Source of the DNA: Streptomyces yatensis
GTDB lineage: Bacteria > Actinomycetota > Actinomycetes > Streptomycetales > Streptomycetaceae
DNA length: 64,000 bases
NCBI RefSeq assembly: GCF_018069625.1
Contig: NZ_CP072941.1
Location: forward strand, 1,798,001-1,862,000
Reading direction: 5' to 3'
A program made the position numbers and the translations under genes. The notes below the pieces were generated by a model, which saw only the letters and a list, made by a program, of their open reading frames with translations, searched no databases and had not been told where the DNA came from. The first letter of the stretch is position 1. Every line of letters begins with the position of its first letter. This document shows, in pieces, positions 8,146 to 16,428 of the stretch.

Positions 8146-8772
8146 TCAGCGCCTCGCGATCTCGACGGCGGCGGCTTCGACACGGGCGGCGGCCCGCAGG
8201 ACGCGAGCGATGGCGTCTTCGGCGTACGGGGCCTCGCCGCCCGAGTTCAGCGTGCGGGCGACTTGGTTGAGGTTGTTACCGACGCGAGCGAGCTGGGCCG
8301 AGGCATTCATAAGCTTCTCGACGACGGTGCGCTGGTCCATCAACCAGGTGTGCGGGCCTTCCTGGGCACGGGCGACGGCGACTGCGGCATCTGCGAGGAA
8401 CCCGGCGACCCGCAGGCCTACGGAGGAGGCGGCACGTTGGATGTCGGCGAGTTCGTCGGTGGTCAGGCGAACGCTGCGCACGCGATCGCGCTGCTGGGAC
8501 TGGCGCAGGCGCGGACGTGTGCGCGGCTCGACGACGGTGCGCGGCGCGTCCCCCTCCCCCAGCTGCGGCCCACCCTCGGTCCCAGCCTCGAGGTCCGGCG
8601 CCCCCTGGTGCCGAGCCTCCCCCGCGCCTCCGAAGGCCGGGGCAGGCCCTTGCGAAACTTCCTCGGCGGCTTGCCCGGCGAGGGAGTTTCGCAAGGTATA
8701 GCTTGCTCGGCCTCGTGCCGGTTGGTCGTTCAGGTGTCCCTGGCGAGGGGTGGCCGGGTCGTTCGGCTTCAT
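8146..8772 (-). CDS. mobC: MobC-like relaxosome accessory protein
   Basis: 208 residues from ATG 8772, which overlaps the upstream stop by 4 bp. The first 95 residues are Pro/Gln/Arg-rich. Residues about 100-205 match the MobC family: RSVRLTTDELADIQRAASSV (ribbon-helix-helix strand and helix), then the long helices with ASAQLARVGNNLNQVARTLN, the most diagnostic MobC segment. MobC proteins bind near oriT and help the relaxase nick. The gene lies immediately upstream of the relaxase, as is usual. Confidence 0.85.
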   Translation of the reverse strand: MKPNDPATPRQGHLNDQPARGRASYTLRNSLAGQAAEEVSQGPAPAFGGAGEARHQGAPDLEAGTEGGPQLGEGDAPRTVVEPRTRPRLRQSQQRDRVRSVRLTTDELADIQRAASSVGLRVAGFLADAAVAVARAQEGPHTWLMDQRTVVEKLMNASAQLARVGNNLNQVARTLNSGGEAPYAEDAIARVLRAAARVEAAAVEIARR

Positions 8773-8993
8773 CGGGGGCTTCCCCCGGCTTCGAGGCGGA
8801 TGTCTCGGAGGATCTCGATGATGTAGTCGTAGGCGAGGATCGGGTGGTGGAACGTGTGGGGCACGCTCGTCGGTGTGCGCTGCACCGTCCAAGCGCCTGC
8901 GGGGCCGGGGTCGGCGCGGTGCAGATGGCCGTGGGCACTAAGGACATCGATCCACACATCGATCTCGTCGGGGGTGGGTGGCGTTGTACGCAC
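8769..8993 (-). CDS. Small conserved hypothetical protein of the conjugation operon
   Basis: 74 residues (starts MRTTPPTPDEIDVWIDVLSA; ends ILAYDYIIEILRDIRLEAGG). It overlaps mobC by 4 bp, so it is translationally coupled. The charged helical ends and lack of membrane segments suggest a small soluble accessory protein. Family not recognised beyond its occurrence in such operons. Confidence 0.65.
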   Translation of the reverse strand: MRTTPPTPDEIDVWIDVLSAHGHLHRADPGPAGAWTVQRTPTSVPHTFHHPILAYDYIIEILRDIRLEAGGSPR

Positions 8994-9129
8994 GGGGGTT
9001 CTCCTGCGCAGAGGAAGTAGTGGTTCGAGGCCGGGACCGGGGCGGACACCCCGTGGCCGGTGACCGGGGTGACCCGGTGACCGGGGCCCGAAGTAGTCCT
9101 TCGGGGTGTCCGCCGGTGGGTACGAGCGG

Positions 9130-10017
9130 TCAGCCAGTGGGACGGAGTGTCCGGTTGTCCGCCTCGGTGCGGAGCTGCTGCATCAGCTCGGTCAGCCGGT
9201 CATTGGACAGTGGGTGCCCCTGTCCGCGGATGGCTTCGGCGACCACTTTGCGGGTCAGCTTTCCGGCTTCGGTCACCGCTCGGCGGGCGATCGGCAGCAG
9301 CTCGTTCGCCTCACTGGCGGCCGTCCGGCAGTCCGTCTCAGCGTCGGTGGAGTCGGTATCAGTGGTCTTGTCCGGAGCTGGTTCCTCCGGGGCGGGCGTC
9401 CGGGTCGGAGCGGAGTGACCCCGTCTGGTGTCCGGTCCACCGGCGAGGTCAGCCCCCTGGCCCGGGACAGTGTCCTGGCCGTTCGGGGTGGCTCGGCCAG
9501 GCCGGGTGTCCGGGACAGCAGTGACTCGCTCGGTGCGGACAGCCGCGGTATCCGAGGAGACCGCCGTTTCCGGGTGGCCAGGCTGCACAGAGCGGCGGGC
9601 GATGAGGATGTAGAGGTGGACGGCTCCGGCCAAGGCGAGCGGGGCGAGGGTGGAAAGCACACCGACCGTGGCGTCCCCCAGCCGGAGACCACCCTCGCTG
9701 GGCTGGTCATTGAGGCGAACAGCGTGCAGAGCATTCGCCCAGATGCTGGCCGCCGTGGCGGTGCCGAAGAGCATCCACACATAGCAGCGGGCCCCCAAGG
9801 AAGCGCTGCGCATCACCAGCACCGCGCGCACCCCGTACCCGATGAACCCGTCAATCACGAAGGGGAAGAGGTAAGTCAGCAGCCCCCGGATGTGAATGGC
9901 GACGGCCATCTGCTGCAGCGCGTCGTATGAGAGGGCGCATCCGGCACCGCCGAGGGTGACGATGGCGGCGCGGTCCCAGCCGGTGATGCGTACGGGTATC
10001 GCGTCGTTGTCGGTCAC
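9130..10017 (-). CDS. DUF2637 (SpdB-like) membrane protein
   Basis: 295 residues from GTG 10017 (4-bp overlap with the WhiB-like gene). Residues 1-145 are DUF2637: four hydrophobic segments at about 17-35, 43-60, 80-98 and 118-138, with conserved FPFVIDGFIGYGV. DUF2637 proteins include plasmid spread proteins (Spd) that help intramycelial transfer in Streptomyces. The C-terminal half is a Pro/Thr/Asp-rich linker followed by a helical end (EAIRGQGHPLSNDRLTELMQ) that resembles a small DNA- or protein-binding helix bundle. Cell membrane, element transfer. Confidence 0.85.
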   Translation of the reverse strand: MTDNDAIPVRITGWDRAAIVTLGGAGCALSYDALQQMAVAIHIRGLLTYLFPFVIDGFIGYGVRAVLVMRSASLGARCYVWMLFGTATAASIWANALHAVRLNDQPSEGGLRLGDATVGVLSTLAPLALAGAVHLYILIARRSVQPGHPETAVSSDTAAVRTERVTAVPDTRPGRATPNGQDTVPGQGADLAGGPDTRRGHSAPTRTPAPEEPAPDKTTDTDSTDAETDCRTAASEANELLPIARRAVTEAGKLTRKVVAEAIRGQGHPLSNDRLTELMQQLRTEADNRTLRPTG

Positions 10018-10565
10018 GCGGCCGTCCCGAGTTCGTCGCGGCTCGTCCGGGCGGCGGTCACGTTCTGGTCGTTCTTCTTACGGTCGACCGAGCGGTTCCG
10101 GATCTCGCGGCGGACCTGGCGGTACAGCTTCTCGGCGTGCTCCTCGCTGATCTTTAGCAGCCAGGCGACGCGTTCGGCCGGGGTGCCGGCCTGGTAGGCG
10201 GCGCGGGTGACCGCTCGGCGCTCGGCATCGGTGAGGTGGATGTCGCGCCCGGCGAGGGTGGCATTGACGCGGGCGTAGTCGAGGCGGCGGTGGAGATTGC
10301 GGTGCAGTGGCTCGCGTTCCTCCTCCGTCATCCCGGCCCGGATGCCGTTGCGATCACCAGCCTCCAGCGCGGCATCCAGGCAGGTCTGCTTGACCGGGCA
10401 CTGCTCGCAGAGGGCCTTGGCCGCGCGGATGCGGTCCATCTCGTCTGGCTCGGGGAAGAAGATCTCCGGGTCGACGAGGTTGTCGGGGGTGGAGAGGCAG
10501 GCGGCGTGGCTGTGCCAGGTGAAGTCCCCGAGGGTGCGAGGCTCGGCGGTCTGGGTGTGGTGCAT
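10014..10565 (-). CDS. WhiB-like Fe-S regulator
   Basis: 183 residues. The four WhiB cysteines are present: C23, C53, C56 and C62 (AAC ... CEQCPVKQTC), followed by NGIRAGMTEEER, a variant of the GVWGG turn. These ligate a 4Fe-4S cluster in the family. The C-terminal 100 residues add a sigma-like helix-turn-helix segment (AERVAWLLKISEEHAEKLYR) absent from short Wbl proteins. Wbl copies are frequent in Streptomyces elements and probably control transfer genes. Good ATG at 10565. Confidence 0.88.
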   Translation of the reverse strand: MHHTQTAEPRTLGDFTWHSHAACLSTPDNLVDPEIFFPEPDEMDRIRAAKALCEQCPVKQTCLDAALEAGDRNGIRAGMTEEEREPLHRNLHRRLDYARVNATLAGRDIHLTDAERRAVTRAAYQAGTPAERVAWLLKISEEHAEKLYRQVRREIRNRSVDRKKNDQNVTAARTSRDELGTAA

Positions 10566-10642
10566 GAGTGGTCTCCGATGTGCCCCGGGCGCATACGGGC
10601 AGGCGGGTGCCCAGGGTGGTGCGCGTGGCGTACAGGTGGCCG

Positions 10643-11350
10643 TCAGACGGCGGCGAGGCGGCGACGCTCAGCCGCGATGAGCCTTCTACGGTCCGGCCCG
10701 TCGAGGATGACCTTGTCGGTCATCTCGGTCAGCCGAGAGGCGACACGGTCGCCGATGTGGGCGCGCAGATCGGCCATCCCGAGGTTGGTCGTGACCAGGG
10801 TCGGGAGCATCTCGGTGTAGCGGCGGTCGATCAGCCGCGTCGTAATCTCCTCGGTCCACTCGCTGGCCTTCGCGGCGCCGAGGTCGTCGATGATCAGCAG
10901 TGGGCAGCGGGCCAGGTCATGCAGTTCGCGCTCACCGTCGCTTCCCTGGCGGGGCCGGAGTTCGGCGTAGAGGTCGGCTGCGGTGGTTGCCTTCCACCGC
11001 AGCCGAACACCGGCGGCCAGCAGCGACCGGACTGCGCCGTACGCCTGGTGGGTCTTGCCGGTGCCGGTGGTGCCGACGATCAGCAGTGACCGGCCCTGTG
11101 CTATGCCCGGGGAGCCCTGCGGGCCCCGGCGCCCGGCGGCGGCGACTTCGCGCACCCAGGCGGCGACGACAGGGTGGTCGGCGACGGCGTCTTGGTAGCG
11201 GGCGGGGATGCGGGCTTGGGCCGCCTCCAGAGCCGGGCTTGGCTCGTTCTCGTCGGACACCGGCGTGCTGGGGTCGATACCTCGGGCCTTGAGGATGCCG
11301 GTCAAACGACGGGCGATGCCGCCGATGGGCTGGGCGTCGGTATCGCGCAT
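10643..11350 (-). CDS. DnaC/IstB-like AAA+ ATPase, helicase-loader type
   Basis: 235 residues. Walker A is GTTGTGKT (residues 93-100) and Walker B LLIIDDLG (151-158); the arrangement AKASEWTEEITTRLIDRRY and LVTTNLGMADLRAHIGDRVASRL is characteristic of DnaC/IstB ATPases. The family loads the replicative helicase. ATG 11350 is preferred over GTG 11353 because the GAGGAG site sits 5 bases before it; it overlaps the stop of the rep-like gene. With the upstream protein it probably starts element replication. Confidence 0.88.
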   Translation of the reverse strand: MRDTDAQPIGGIARRLTGILKARGIDPSTPVSDENEPSPALEAAQARIPARYQDAVADHPVVAAWVREVAAAGRRGPQGSPGIAQGRSLLIVGTTGTGKTHQAYGAVRSLLAAGVRLRWKATTAADLYAELRPRQGSDGERELHDLARCPLLIIDDLGAAKASEWTEEITTRLIDRRYTEMLPTLVTTNLGMADLRAHIGDRVASRLTEMTDKVILDGPDRRRLIAAERRRLAAV

Positions 11351-12309
11351 CACAGCTCCTCGGCGTAGGCGACGGCAGGGTCGGAGGGGTTGGCCCAGGC
11401 CCGGTGACCGCGCACGGTAGGCCCGGATCCCGGCTGCGCCAAGCCATCCGTGTGGCTGGTGGCGTTCATCGCCTCGTGGACCAGACTCGGCAGCGTGCTC
11501 GGGTGCAATCCCTTGACCCGGTGGCGGGCCAGCCCAGCCCGGATGTGCTCAGGTGCGATGCCTTCGGCCAAGAGCTTGGCGACCTCACGTCCGAGGTGGC
11601 CGAGCACCCCGTTGGGCGGGCGATGGGCGCAGGAGGCGGCGTACTCGCCGATGAGCTGCTGGGTGGAGACGGACTCCGGTGCGGGGGCGCTTGCGCTCCC
11701 CGAAGGGGAAGATCCCAGATCCATGTTCCTAGGTCCTAGATCCGGACCATGAAGTTTCACGGAGGACTCACTGCTTCCTCCGTGAAACTTCCCTGAGCTC
11801 TCGTGGACTTCCTCGTGACCTGCATTTTCGTGGTTTGCGGAGGACTCCCGGCACGCTCCGTGAGGACTCACTGAGTCCTCACGGCGTCCTCCGTGAGCCT
11901 TCCGTGAACGTTCATGGAGGGCTCCCGGAGTCTGTGCCGCATACTGCGGGGCGGGCTGCTCAGTGTCGTGGACGGGGCAGCCAGGGTGGCGGATGCCGCT
12001 GGGCCGGTTGATCTTCTGGTGCTGCTGGAAGGTGACGATGTGCAGGTACCGCTTGCCGTCCTCGCCCTCATAGCGGCAGATCAACCCGGCAGCGGCCAGT
12101 TGAGTTAGGTCGTCTTCCACGTCGACCGGCCCGTGCTCGGGGCGCAGGGGCCACAGAAGACCCGTGATGACGGCCGGCTGGTCCCGGAACCGACCTTGGT
12201 CATCGCATTGGGTCAACAAGCCGAGGAATGTCCGCTCCGCGGCGACAGTGACCTCGGCAAGCGACTCGGAGGCGAAGAGTTCAGGCTTGATCGTGCGAAT
12301 CCGGGCCAT
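11350..12309 (-). CDS. Replication initiator-like protein of an actinobacterial element
   Basis: 319 residues. The opening MARIRTIKPELFASESLAEV is the hallmark of a phage and element protein family with an N-terminal winged-helix (residues 5-110) used in replication initiation. The middle (about 125-210) is Ser/Glu/His-rich low complexity encoded by the palindromic repeat cluster. The C-terminal domain (225-300: IGEYAASCAHRPPNGVLGHL, EGIAPEHIRAGLARHRVKGL) resembles DnaD-like or helicase-loader regions. ATG 12309 is preferred to GTG 12318, because GGGAGG lies 8 bases upstream. Overlaps the DnaC-like gene. Role in replication is inferred. Confidence 0.75.
   Translation of the reverse strand: MARIRTIKPELFASESLAEVTVAAERTFLGLLTQCDDQGRFRDQPAVITGLLWPLRPEHGPVDVEDDLTQLAAAGLICRYEGEDGKRYLHIVTFQQHQKINRPSGIRHPGCPVHDTEQPAPQYAAQTPGALHERSRKAHGGRREDSVSPHGACRESSANHENAGHEEVHESSGKFHGGSSESSVKLHGPDLGPRNMDLGSSPSGSASAPAPESVSTQQLIGEYAASCAHRPPNGVLGHLGREVAKLLAEGIAPEHIRAGLARHRVKGLHPSTLPSLVHEAMNATSHTDGLAQPGSGPTVRGHRAWANPSDPAVAYAEEL
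11751..11791. repeat. Perfect 16-bp inverted repeat inside the rep-like gene
   Basis: Arms 11751-11766 and 11776-11791 are exactly complementary (gaagtttcacggagga / tcctccgtgaaacttc), loop ctcactgct. It shares the word CTCCGTGA with further copies at 11856-11864, 11887-11896 and 11901-11908. It is a candidate iteron or initiator-binding site. Confidence 0.85.
11858..11884. repeat. Perfect 13-bp palindrome with 1-nt centre, same repeat cluster
   Basis: Arms 11858-11870 (ccgtgaggactca) and 11872-11884 (tgagtcctcacgg) around a single C. Together with the inverted repeat at 11751-11791 it forms a cluster of about 160 bp of related dyads in the low-complexity middle of the rep-like gene. This is the layout expected of an origin or autoregulatory site embedded in the initiator gene. 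Confidence 0.85.
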
Positions 12310-12311
12310 GC

Positions 12312-12665
12312 TCAGCACCTCCCGGCGGCGACAGCGTGCTGCTCGGCTGTGGGCCGCAGCTCACCGGTAACCAAGTCGAGGTCGTGCGGCTCATTCCAGT
12401 CCAGCCCGGGATAGGTGCGCATCACCCAGCGGGCGGCGGTCATGCGCAACGTCCGGGTCAGAGGCAGGAGGTTGCCCTGCGCGTCATAGGCGCGGGCGTG
12501 AGGGCTCGGCCAAGTCCGGTCGGGCTGATGCTGGGTGACGCGGATGGTGCGCGCACCGGGCACCTTGTCCCTCAGCAGGTGGGCGAGGCGCTGCTGGCAA
12601 GTCTCGGGGCGATTGGTCTTGGCAGGCAGGACGGCGGACGCCCTTCCGCGGGCGTAGTCGGGCAT
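12312..12665 (-). CDS. Small conserved hypothetical protein, first gene of the replication operon
   Basis: 117 residues; stop is 2 bases before the rep-like start. Contains NRPETCQQRLAHLLRDKVPG and AARWVMRTYPGLDWNEPHDL, giving a basic helical half and an aromatic second half. No family is recognised beyond its position as leader of element replication/transfer operons. The GAGGGA site supports ATG 12665. It could be a transcriptional repressor or replication accessory factor. Confidence 0.65.
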   Translation of the reverse strand: MPDYARGRASAVLPAKTNRPETCQQRLAHLLRDKVPGARTIRVTQHQPDRTWPSPHARAYDAQGNLLPLTRTLRMTAARWVMRTYPGLDWNEPHDLDLVTGELRPTAEQHAVAAGRC

Positions 12666-13255
12666 GCGATAATCCCTCGCTCGTAGGTGGGGAGGGACGG
12701 CCGCTCTCGTCGAAAAGGTCAGCCGAACCGCCCCAGTTATGAATCCGTGCCCCTTCGGGGGTGGCGGCCCCTGGCGCCCGGAAGCTGCTACTTCCAGGCG
12801 CCGGGCTTGTTTCCCTCCGGTGCACTCGGTGTACTTGGCCCTCCTCGCGGACGTTGCCCCGGCGGCTCTCGCCGGGGGACCAGCAACATATGCGCAGGTC
12901 GGCCAACACTCCAGCCGTTAGAGGGGGTTAGTCCACGCCGACTCCGACCCAACACATCCCCGATCGATTGACGCAAGGCGCAGGGCAAGCACATCCAGCA
13001 GCAGGACGCATCCCCCTCCCGGCTGCGATCACCTCGGCCGAGACTCCGCGGTGCCGAATCGCCCCACATGAGCCCCGCCCACGGCGACAGCAGGAGGAAC
13101 GGTGTGCCCGCCCCATGGAGTCCACGAGGCGAGCACAGCCGATACGAAACGCGGGGTGCGGACCACCCTGTTTTTCGCTAACCTGAAGCTATTCCGATCC
13201 AGCGATAAAGTCAACGTACCGACATTCATTCAGTTCAGAGCAAAAACGAGGTCCG
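12666..13255. other. Divergent promoter region between element operon and XRE regulator
   Basis: 590 bases with no convincing gene in any frame. It separates the minus-strand replication/transfer operon from the plus-strand regulator, so it must contain promoters for both. The last 90 bases before 13256 are relatively AT-rich (tttttcgctaacctgaagct, cattcattcagttcagagc), a plausible promoter and operator zone for the regulator. Confidence 0.5.
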
Positions 13256-14146
13256 ATGCCTGCCCGCCACTTCGATAGAGGCCGCCTGCGTACGGTGCGC
13301 CGAGCTGCGGAGCTGTCGCAGAGCGACGTCGCGGCTGGTGTCGGCGTCGCCACGTCCTCCGTGGCCGGCTGGGAAGCGGACAATCCGACCACGCCGGACC
13401 CGGAAAAGCTCCCCGCCCTGGCCCGCGTCCTCGGGCGGGACTTGGACGATCTCTTCCCCCGCACCGGACTGCCGGACCTCGCGGACCTGCGCTGTGATGC
13501 GGGCCTGTACCAGTACGAGACGAGCGCGATCCTAGGGACCAAGAGCGCTGGACCTGTCCGGGGCGCCGAGCGAGGAGAACGACGGCTCAAGGAGCGGTAC
13601 GTATCGCCGCTCGCAGCCGCCTACGGCGTGAGCGAAGAAGAGCTGCTTCGCGCCCAGGAGAGGTCGATCGCCAAGACGCAAGAGCTGCCGGACGCCGGCC
13701 AGTCAGGCGAAAGCCAGGCCGACGCTGATAGACCGCCCGGCTCTCTCTCGGAGAAGATCACCCTCCTGCTGGAGCGTTCGTTCCCCGGCCAGCAGCAGCC
13801 CCCCTCGGACGCGGAGATCGCCGAAGCTGTGAACATACACGCCGGAGCAGAGGTCACCTCGGAAGAAGATGTCCGCAACCTCCGGACCGGTCAGCAGGAG
13901 GACGCTGCTCCGTTGGTCCGGGAAGGACTCGCCGCCTTCTTCGGCGTCTCGCCGATGTACTTCCAGCCCGACGATGCCGTGGCACAGCAGGTGTATGAGG
14001 GGTTGCGGCTCCTGTCCGCCTCGCGGCGGGGCGCTGTGGGTCGAGTGCGCGCCCGCGGCGGAAACCAGGGGCTTCCGGCCGACGTGATGTCGATCGTCAA
14101 CGACCTGGTGGACGAGTTGGAGCAGAGAGATTCCCGCTCCAAGTAG
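13256..14146 (+). CDS. XRE-family regulator with EspR-like C-terminal domain
   Basis: 296 residues. The N-terminal HTH_XRE unit is at about 8-65 (LRTVRRAAELSQSDVAAGVG ... VAGWEADN). A second helical segment follows (ERRLKERYVSPLAAAYGVSE). The C-terminal region about 160-265 (ITLLLERSF, SDAEIAEAVN, VTSEEDVRNLRTGQ, AAFFGVSPMYF) has the layout of a second, EspR-type HTH. It lies divergent to the transfer/replication operon and is a good candidate for its repressor or activator. ATG 13256 follows a GAGGT site. Confidence 0.85.
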   Translation: MPARHFDRGRLRTVRRAAELSQSDVAAGVGVATSSVAGWEADNPTTPDPEKLPALARVLGRDLDDLFPRTGLPDLADLRCDAGLYQYETSAILGTKSAGPVRGAERGERRLKERYVSPLAAAYGVSEEELLRAQERSIAKTQELPDAGQSGESQADADRPPGSLSEKITLLLERSFPGQQQPPSDAEIAEAVNIHAGAEVTSEEDVRNLRTGQQEDAAPLVREGLAAFFGVSPMYFQPDDAVAQQVYEGLRLLSASRRGAVGRVRARGGNQGLPADVMSIVNDLVDELEQRDSRSK

Positions 14147-14167
14147 GCGTTACGCCCGACATACAGG

Positions 14168-15172
14168 TCAGTCGGCTGGACTGATCGGGCGCTGAGTTTC
14201 CTCCAGCTCTCGCGCAAAGCCCAGGGCGTTCATGAAGGCAACCAGGGCATTAGCCATGGTGTACTGAGTGGGGCCGACAGCATGCGCAGTGGCGTGCCGG
14301 TTGTACTCCCGCGGCACCGGAGGACCGAAGTAGTTGGCCCAGGCCGCATGCAGGCAGGTGTGGAGACAGTACGCCCGAAACTTGCTGATCGTCGCTGCCA
14401 TGCTGGCCGGTGGCATCTTCTCTTTGGCAGTCCTGTACTCGAACTCGCCGTACTTGTTCTGGAGGGACGGGTCCGCCCGAACGAGGGCGCGGATCGTGGT
14501 GTCCCAGACGGAAGTGGCCAACGCCTGTGCGGCGGCAGGGCGGCCATCCCCGAGAAGGTCAAGGCACTCCCGTAGGTACTCTCTCGGGTAGGCCAGGTCC
14601 TGACGCCTGATGCTGGCCAGCACGTGCTGGCCATGCTCCAGTATCTGGTCGACGTGCCCGACGAGGACCGTTCGGCGGCGGGCCGGGGCCGACTCGGCGC
14701 ACAGTACCCGAATCACCTCAGCCGGGGGCACCCATACCAGGGGGATGCCGTCTTCCATGACGGTCAGCATGGCGGCATGGTCGAGGGTTGCACGTCGCCA
14801 GTTCTCCGGCTCGTACTGTTCCAGCTGCTCGATGAGCTTCTGTGAGTCCGCCAGCTGCCTCGCGACTTGGAAGGCTTCGTTACGTTGGAGGCTGAATCCC
14901 AGCCCCAAGCGCCGGAGGTCCGGCTCGGAGAACGGCGCAGGCCCAGCGCGGAAGCGTTCACTCAATGCCGCTGATGCCACAGCGCGACGAACCTGGTCCA
15001 GCCAAGGCGAGTCAGCGAAGAGGCCGCCGAGGAGTCGAGCACGGAAGGCTGGCGTCATCCAGGAGGCATACGGGTTCCTGAAGGGCACCCGCCTCACCCC
15101 ATACTGGCCGAGGGACTTCTCAGGGCCCCCTTCATCTTCGCCCTCATTCGGTTCCGACCGATCGTCCGTCAT
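14168..15172 (-). CDS. Hypothetical protein with HEPN-like C-terminal motif
   Basis: 334 residues, no close family recognised. The N-terminal 50 residues are acidic and basic linker. The central part is helical. Near the C-terminus (about 285-325) the segment VPREYNRHATAHAVG followed by a long hydrophobic helix gives R-x4-H and NRHxxxH patterns, the signature of HEPN ribonuclease domains found in toxin and anti-phage proteins. The nearby XRE, ImmA and membrane genes would fit a defence or stress island. HEPN assignment rests on this motif only. Confidence 0.6.
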   Translation of the reverse strand: MTDDRSEPNEGEDEGGPEKSLGQYGVRRVPFRNPYASWMTPAFRARLLGGLFADSPWLDQVRRAVASAALSERFRAGPAPFSEPDLRRLGLGFSLQRNEAFQVARQLADSQKLIEQLEQYEPENWRRATLDHAAMLTVMEDGIPLVWVPPAEVIRVLCAESAPARRRTVLVGHVDQILEHGQHVLASIRRQDLAYPREYLRECLDLLGDGRPAAAQALATSVWDTTIRALVRADPSLQNKYGEFEYRTAKEKMPPASMAATISKFRAYCLHTCLHAAWANYFGPPVPREYNRHATAHAVGPTQYTMANALVAFMNALGFARELEETQRPISPAD

Positions 15173-15238
15173 CGTGCGTTCACCCCGAATCGCGCAGCTT
15201 GGTGCTGGAGGGATCCTCTGGGGTAACCCGCGCCGGGC

Positions 15239-16414
15239 TTACCCCCGTTCATGCCTGCGGCCGGCGCTGACGACGGTCGGGACCCGCTGCAATGCATCGA
15301 GCTCCTCAAGCGGATCACCGTCGACGAGGAGGAGGTCGGCCCGGAAGCCCGGGGCGACGCGTCCTGTCACCTCACCGCGCCCGAGCGCCTCGGCAGCCCG
15401 GCGGGTGGCCATGTCGAGGATGGTGCTGTTCGGGATGCCGAGGTGTGCGTAGAAGGTCAGCGCGCCGGGCAATCCATCGAAGCCGGTGCGCTGGACCCCA
15501 GCATCGGTCCCGATGATCACGTTTGCTCCGGCCTCGGCCATCTGCCGCACCTGGCCGAACATCAAAGCCGCGCGCTCCTCGCCGAAGACCTTGGGCAGCA
15601 TGCGCCAATGAGGGCTCACGGTCACACTGACCGCGATGTTCCGGTCGATGATGCGCTGGAGGACATCGCGGCGGAGGTCGAAGCCGGTCTCGGTCATCCA
15701 GGTGCAGTGTTCGAGGGTGTCGACCCCGGCGTCGACGGCTTCGGTGATGGCCTCCGTTCCGTGGGCGTGCGCCGCGACCGGCAGCCCGGCGGAGTGCGCC
15801 TCATCGACCAGGGCGCGTAGTTCCTCGCGGGAGAACTGGCTCTGCCAACTGCGTGGGCCGTCCTTGGTGAGCCCTCCCCCGCTGGTCATGACCTTGATGA
15901 CGGCGGCACCGGCGGCGACATTACGCCGGACCAGAGCGCGGACCTCGGTCTCGCCGGAGACCTCTCCGCCGAGGAAGTAACAGTGACCACCCGGCGGGGT
16001 CGCCGGAGTGCCGGCTGCAAGAATGCGCGGGCCGGACACGCTGCCCGTCTCGATCTCTCGGGCAACACGGAAGGCAAGTCCATTGCGGTCCCCCAAGTCG
16101 CGAGCCGTCGTCACGCCAGTGTGCAGCAGCCGCTCGGCGCGCTGCCGCATCTGGCCGAGAAGCTCCTCGTCAGTAGCCGTCAGGACGGCGACAGGGTCGG
16201 GGCTCCCGTCGAAGATCAAGTGAACGTGGGTATCAATGAGGCCGGGCATGACCGTGCCAGAGAAGGGGACGTGCTCGGCGTCCGGTGGTGCCTGCCGACT
16301 GACCTCTTCCCTAGGGCCTACAGCGACGATCGTTTCGCCAACAGTGAGAACGGCGCCGTCCTCCAAGTAGGTGCCCGAGTCCACTAGGACTCGGTCTGCG
16401 GTGATGAGCATCAT
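15239..16414 (-). CDS. Amidohydrolase-superfamily metal hydrolase
   Basis: 391 residues from ATG 16414 (GAGGAG 6 bases upstream). All key features of the imidazolonepropionase/Xaa-Pro dipeptidase-like group are visible: metal ligands D61-x-H63-x-H65, the likely carbamylated Lys K174 in AAVIKVMTSGGG, H216/H218 in AAHAHG, H236, and the catalytic Asp in IIGTDAG near residue 300. It should hydrolyse a C-N bond in a cyclic or dipeptide-like substrate, which cannot be told from sequence. It is transcribed with the membrane protein and ImmA-type protease just upstream. Confidence 0.85.
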   Translation of the reverse strand: MMLITADRVLVDSGTYLEDGAVLTVGETIVAVGPREEVSRQAPPDAEHVPFSGTVMPGLIDTHVHLIFDGSPDPVAVLTATDEELLGQMRQRAERLLHTGVTTARDLGDRNGLAFRVAREIETGSVSGPRILAAGTPATPPGGHCYFLGGEVSGETEVRALVRRNVAAGAAVIKVMTSGGGLTKDGPRSWQSQFSREELRALVDEAHSAGLPVAAHAHGTEAITEAVDAGVDTLEHCTWMTETGFDLRRDVLQRIIDRNIAVSVTVSPHWRMLPKVFGEERAALMFGQVRQMAEAGANVIIGTDAGVQRTGFDGLPGALTFYAHLGIPNSTILDMATRRAAEALGRGEVTGRVAPGFRADLLLVDGDPLEELDALQRVPTVVSAGRRHERG

Positions 16415-16428
16415 CTGATTCTCCTCGA

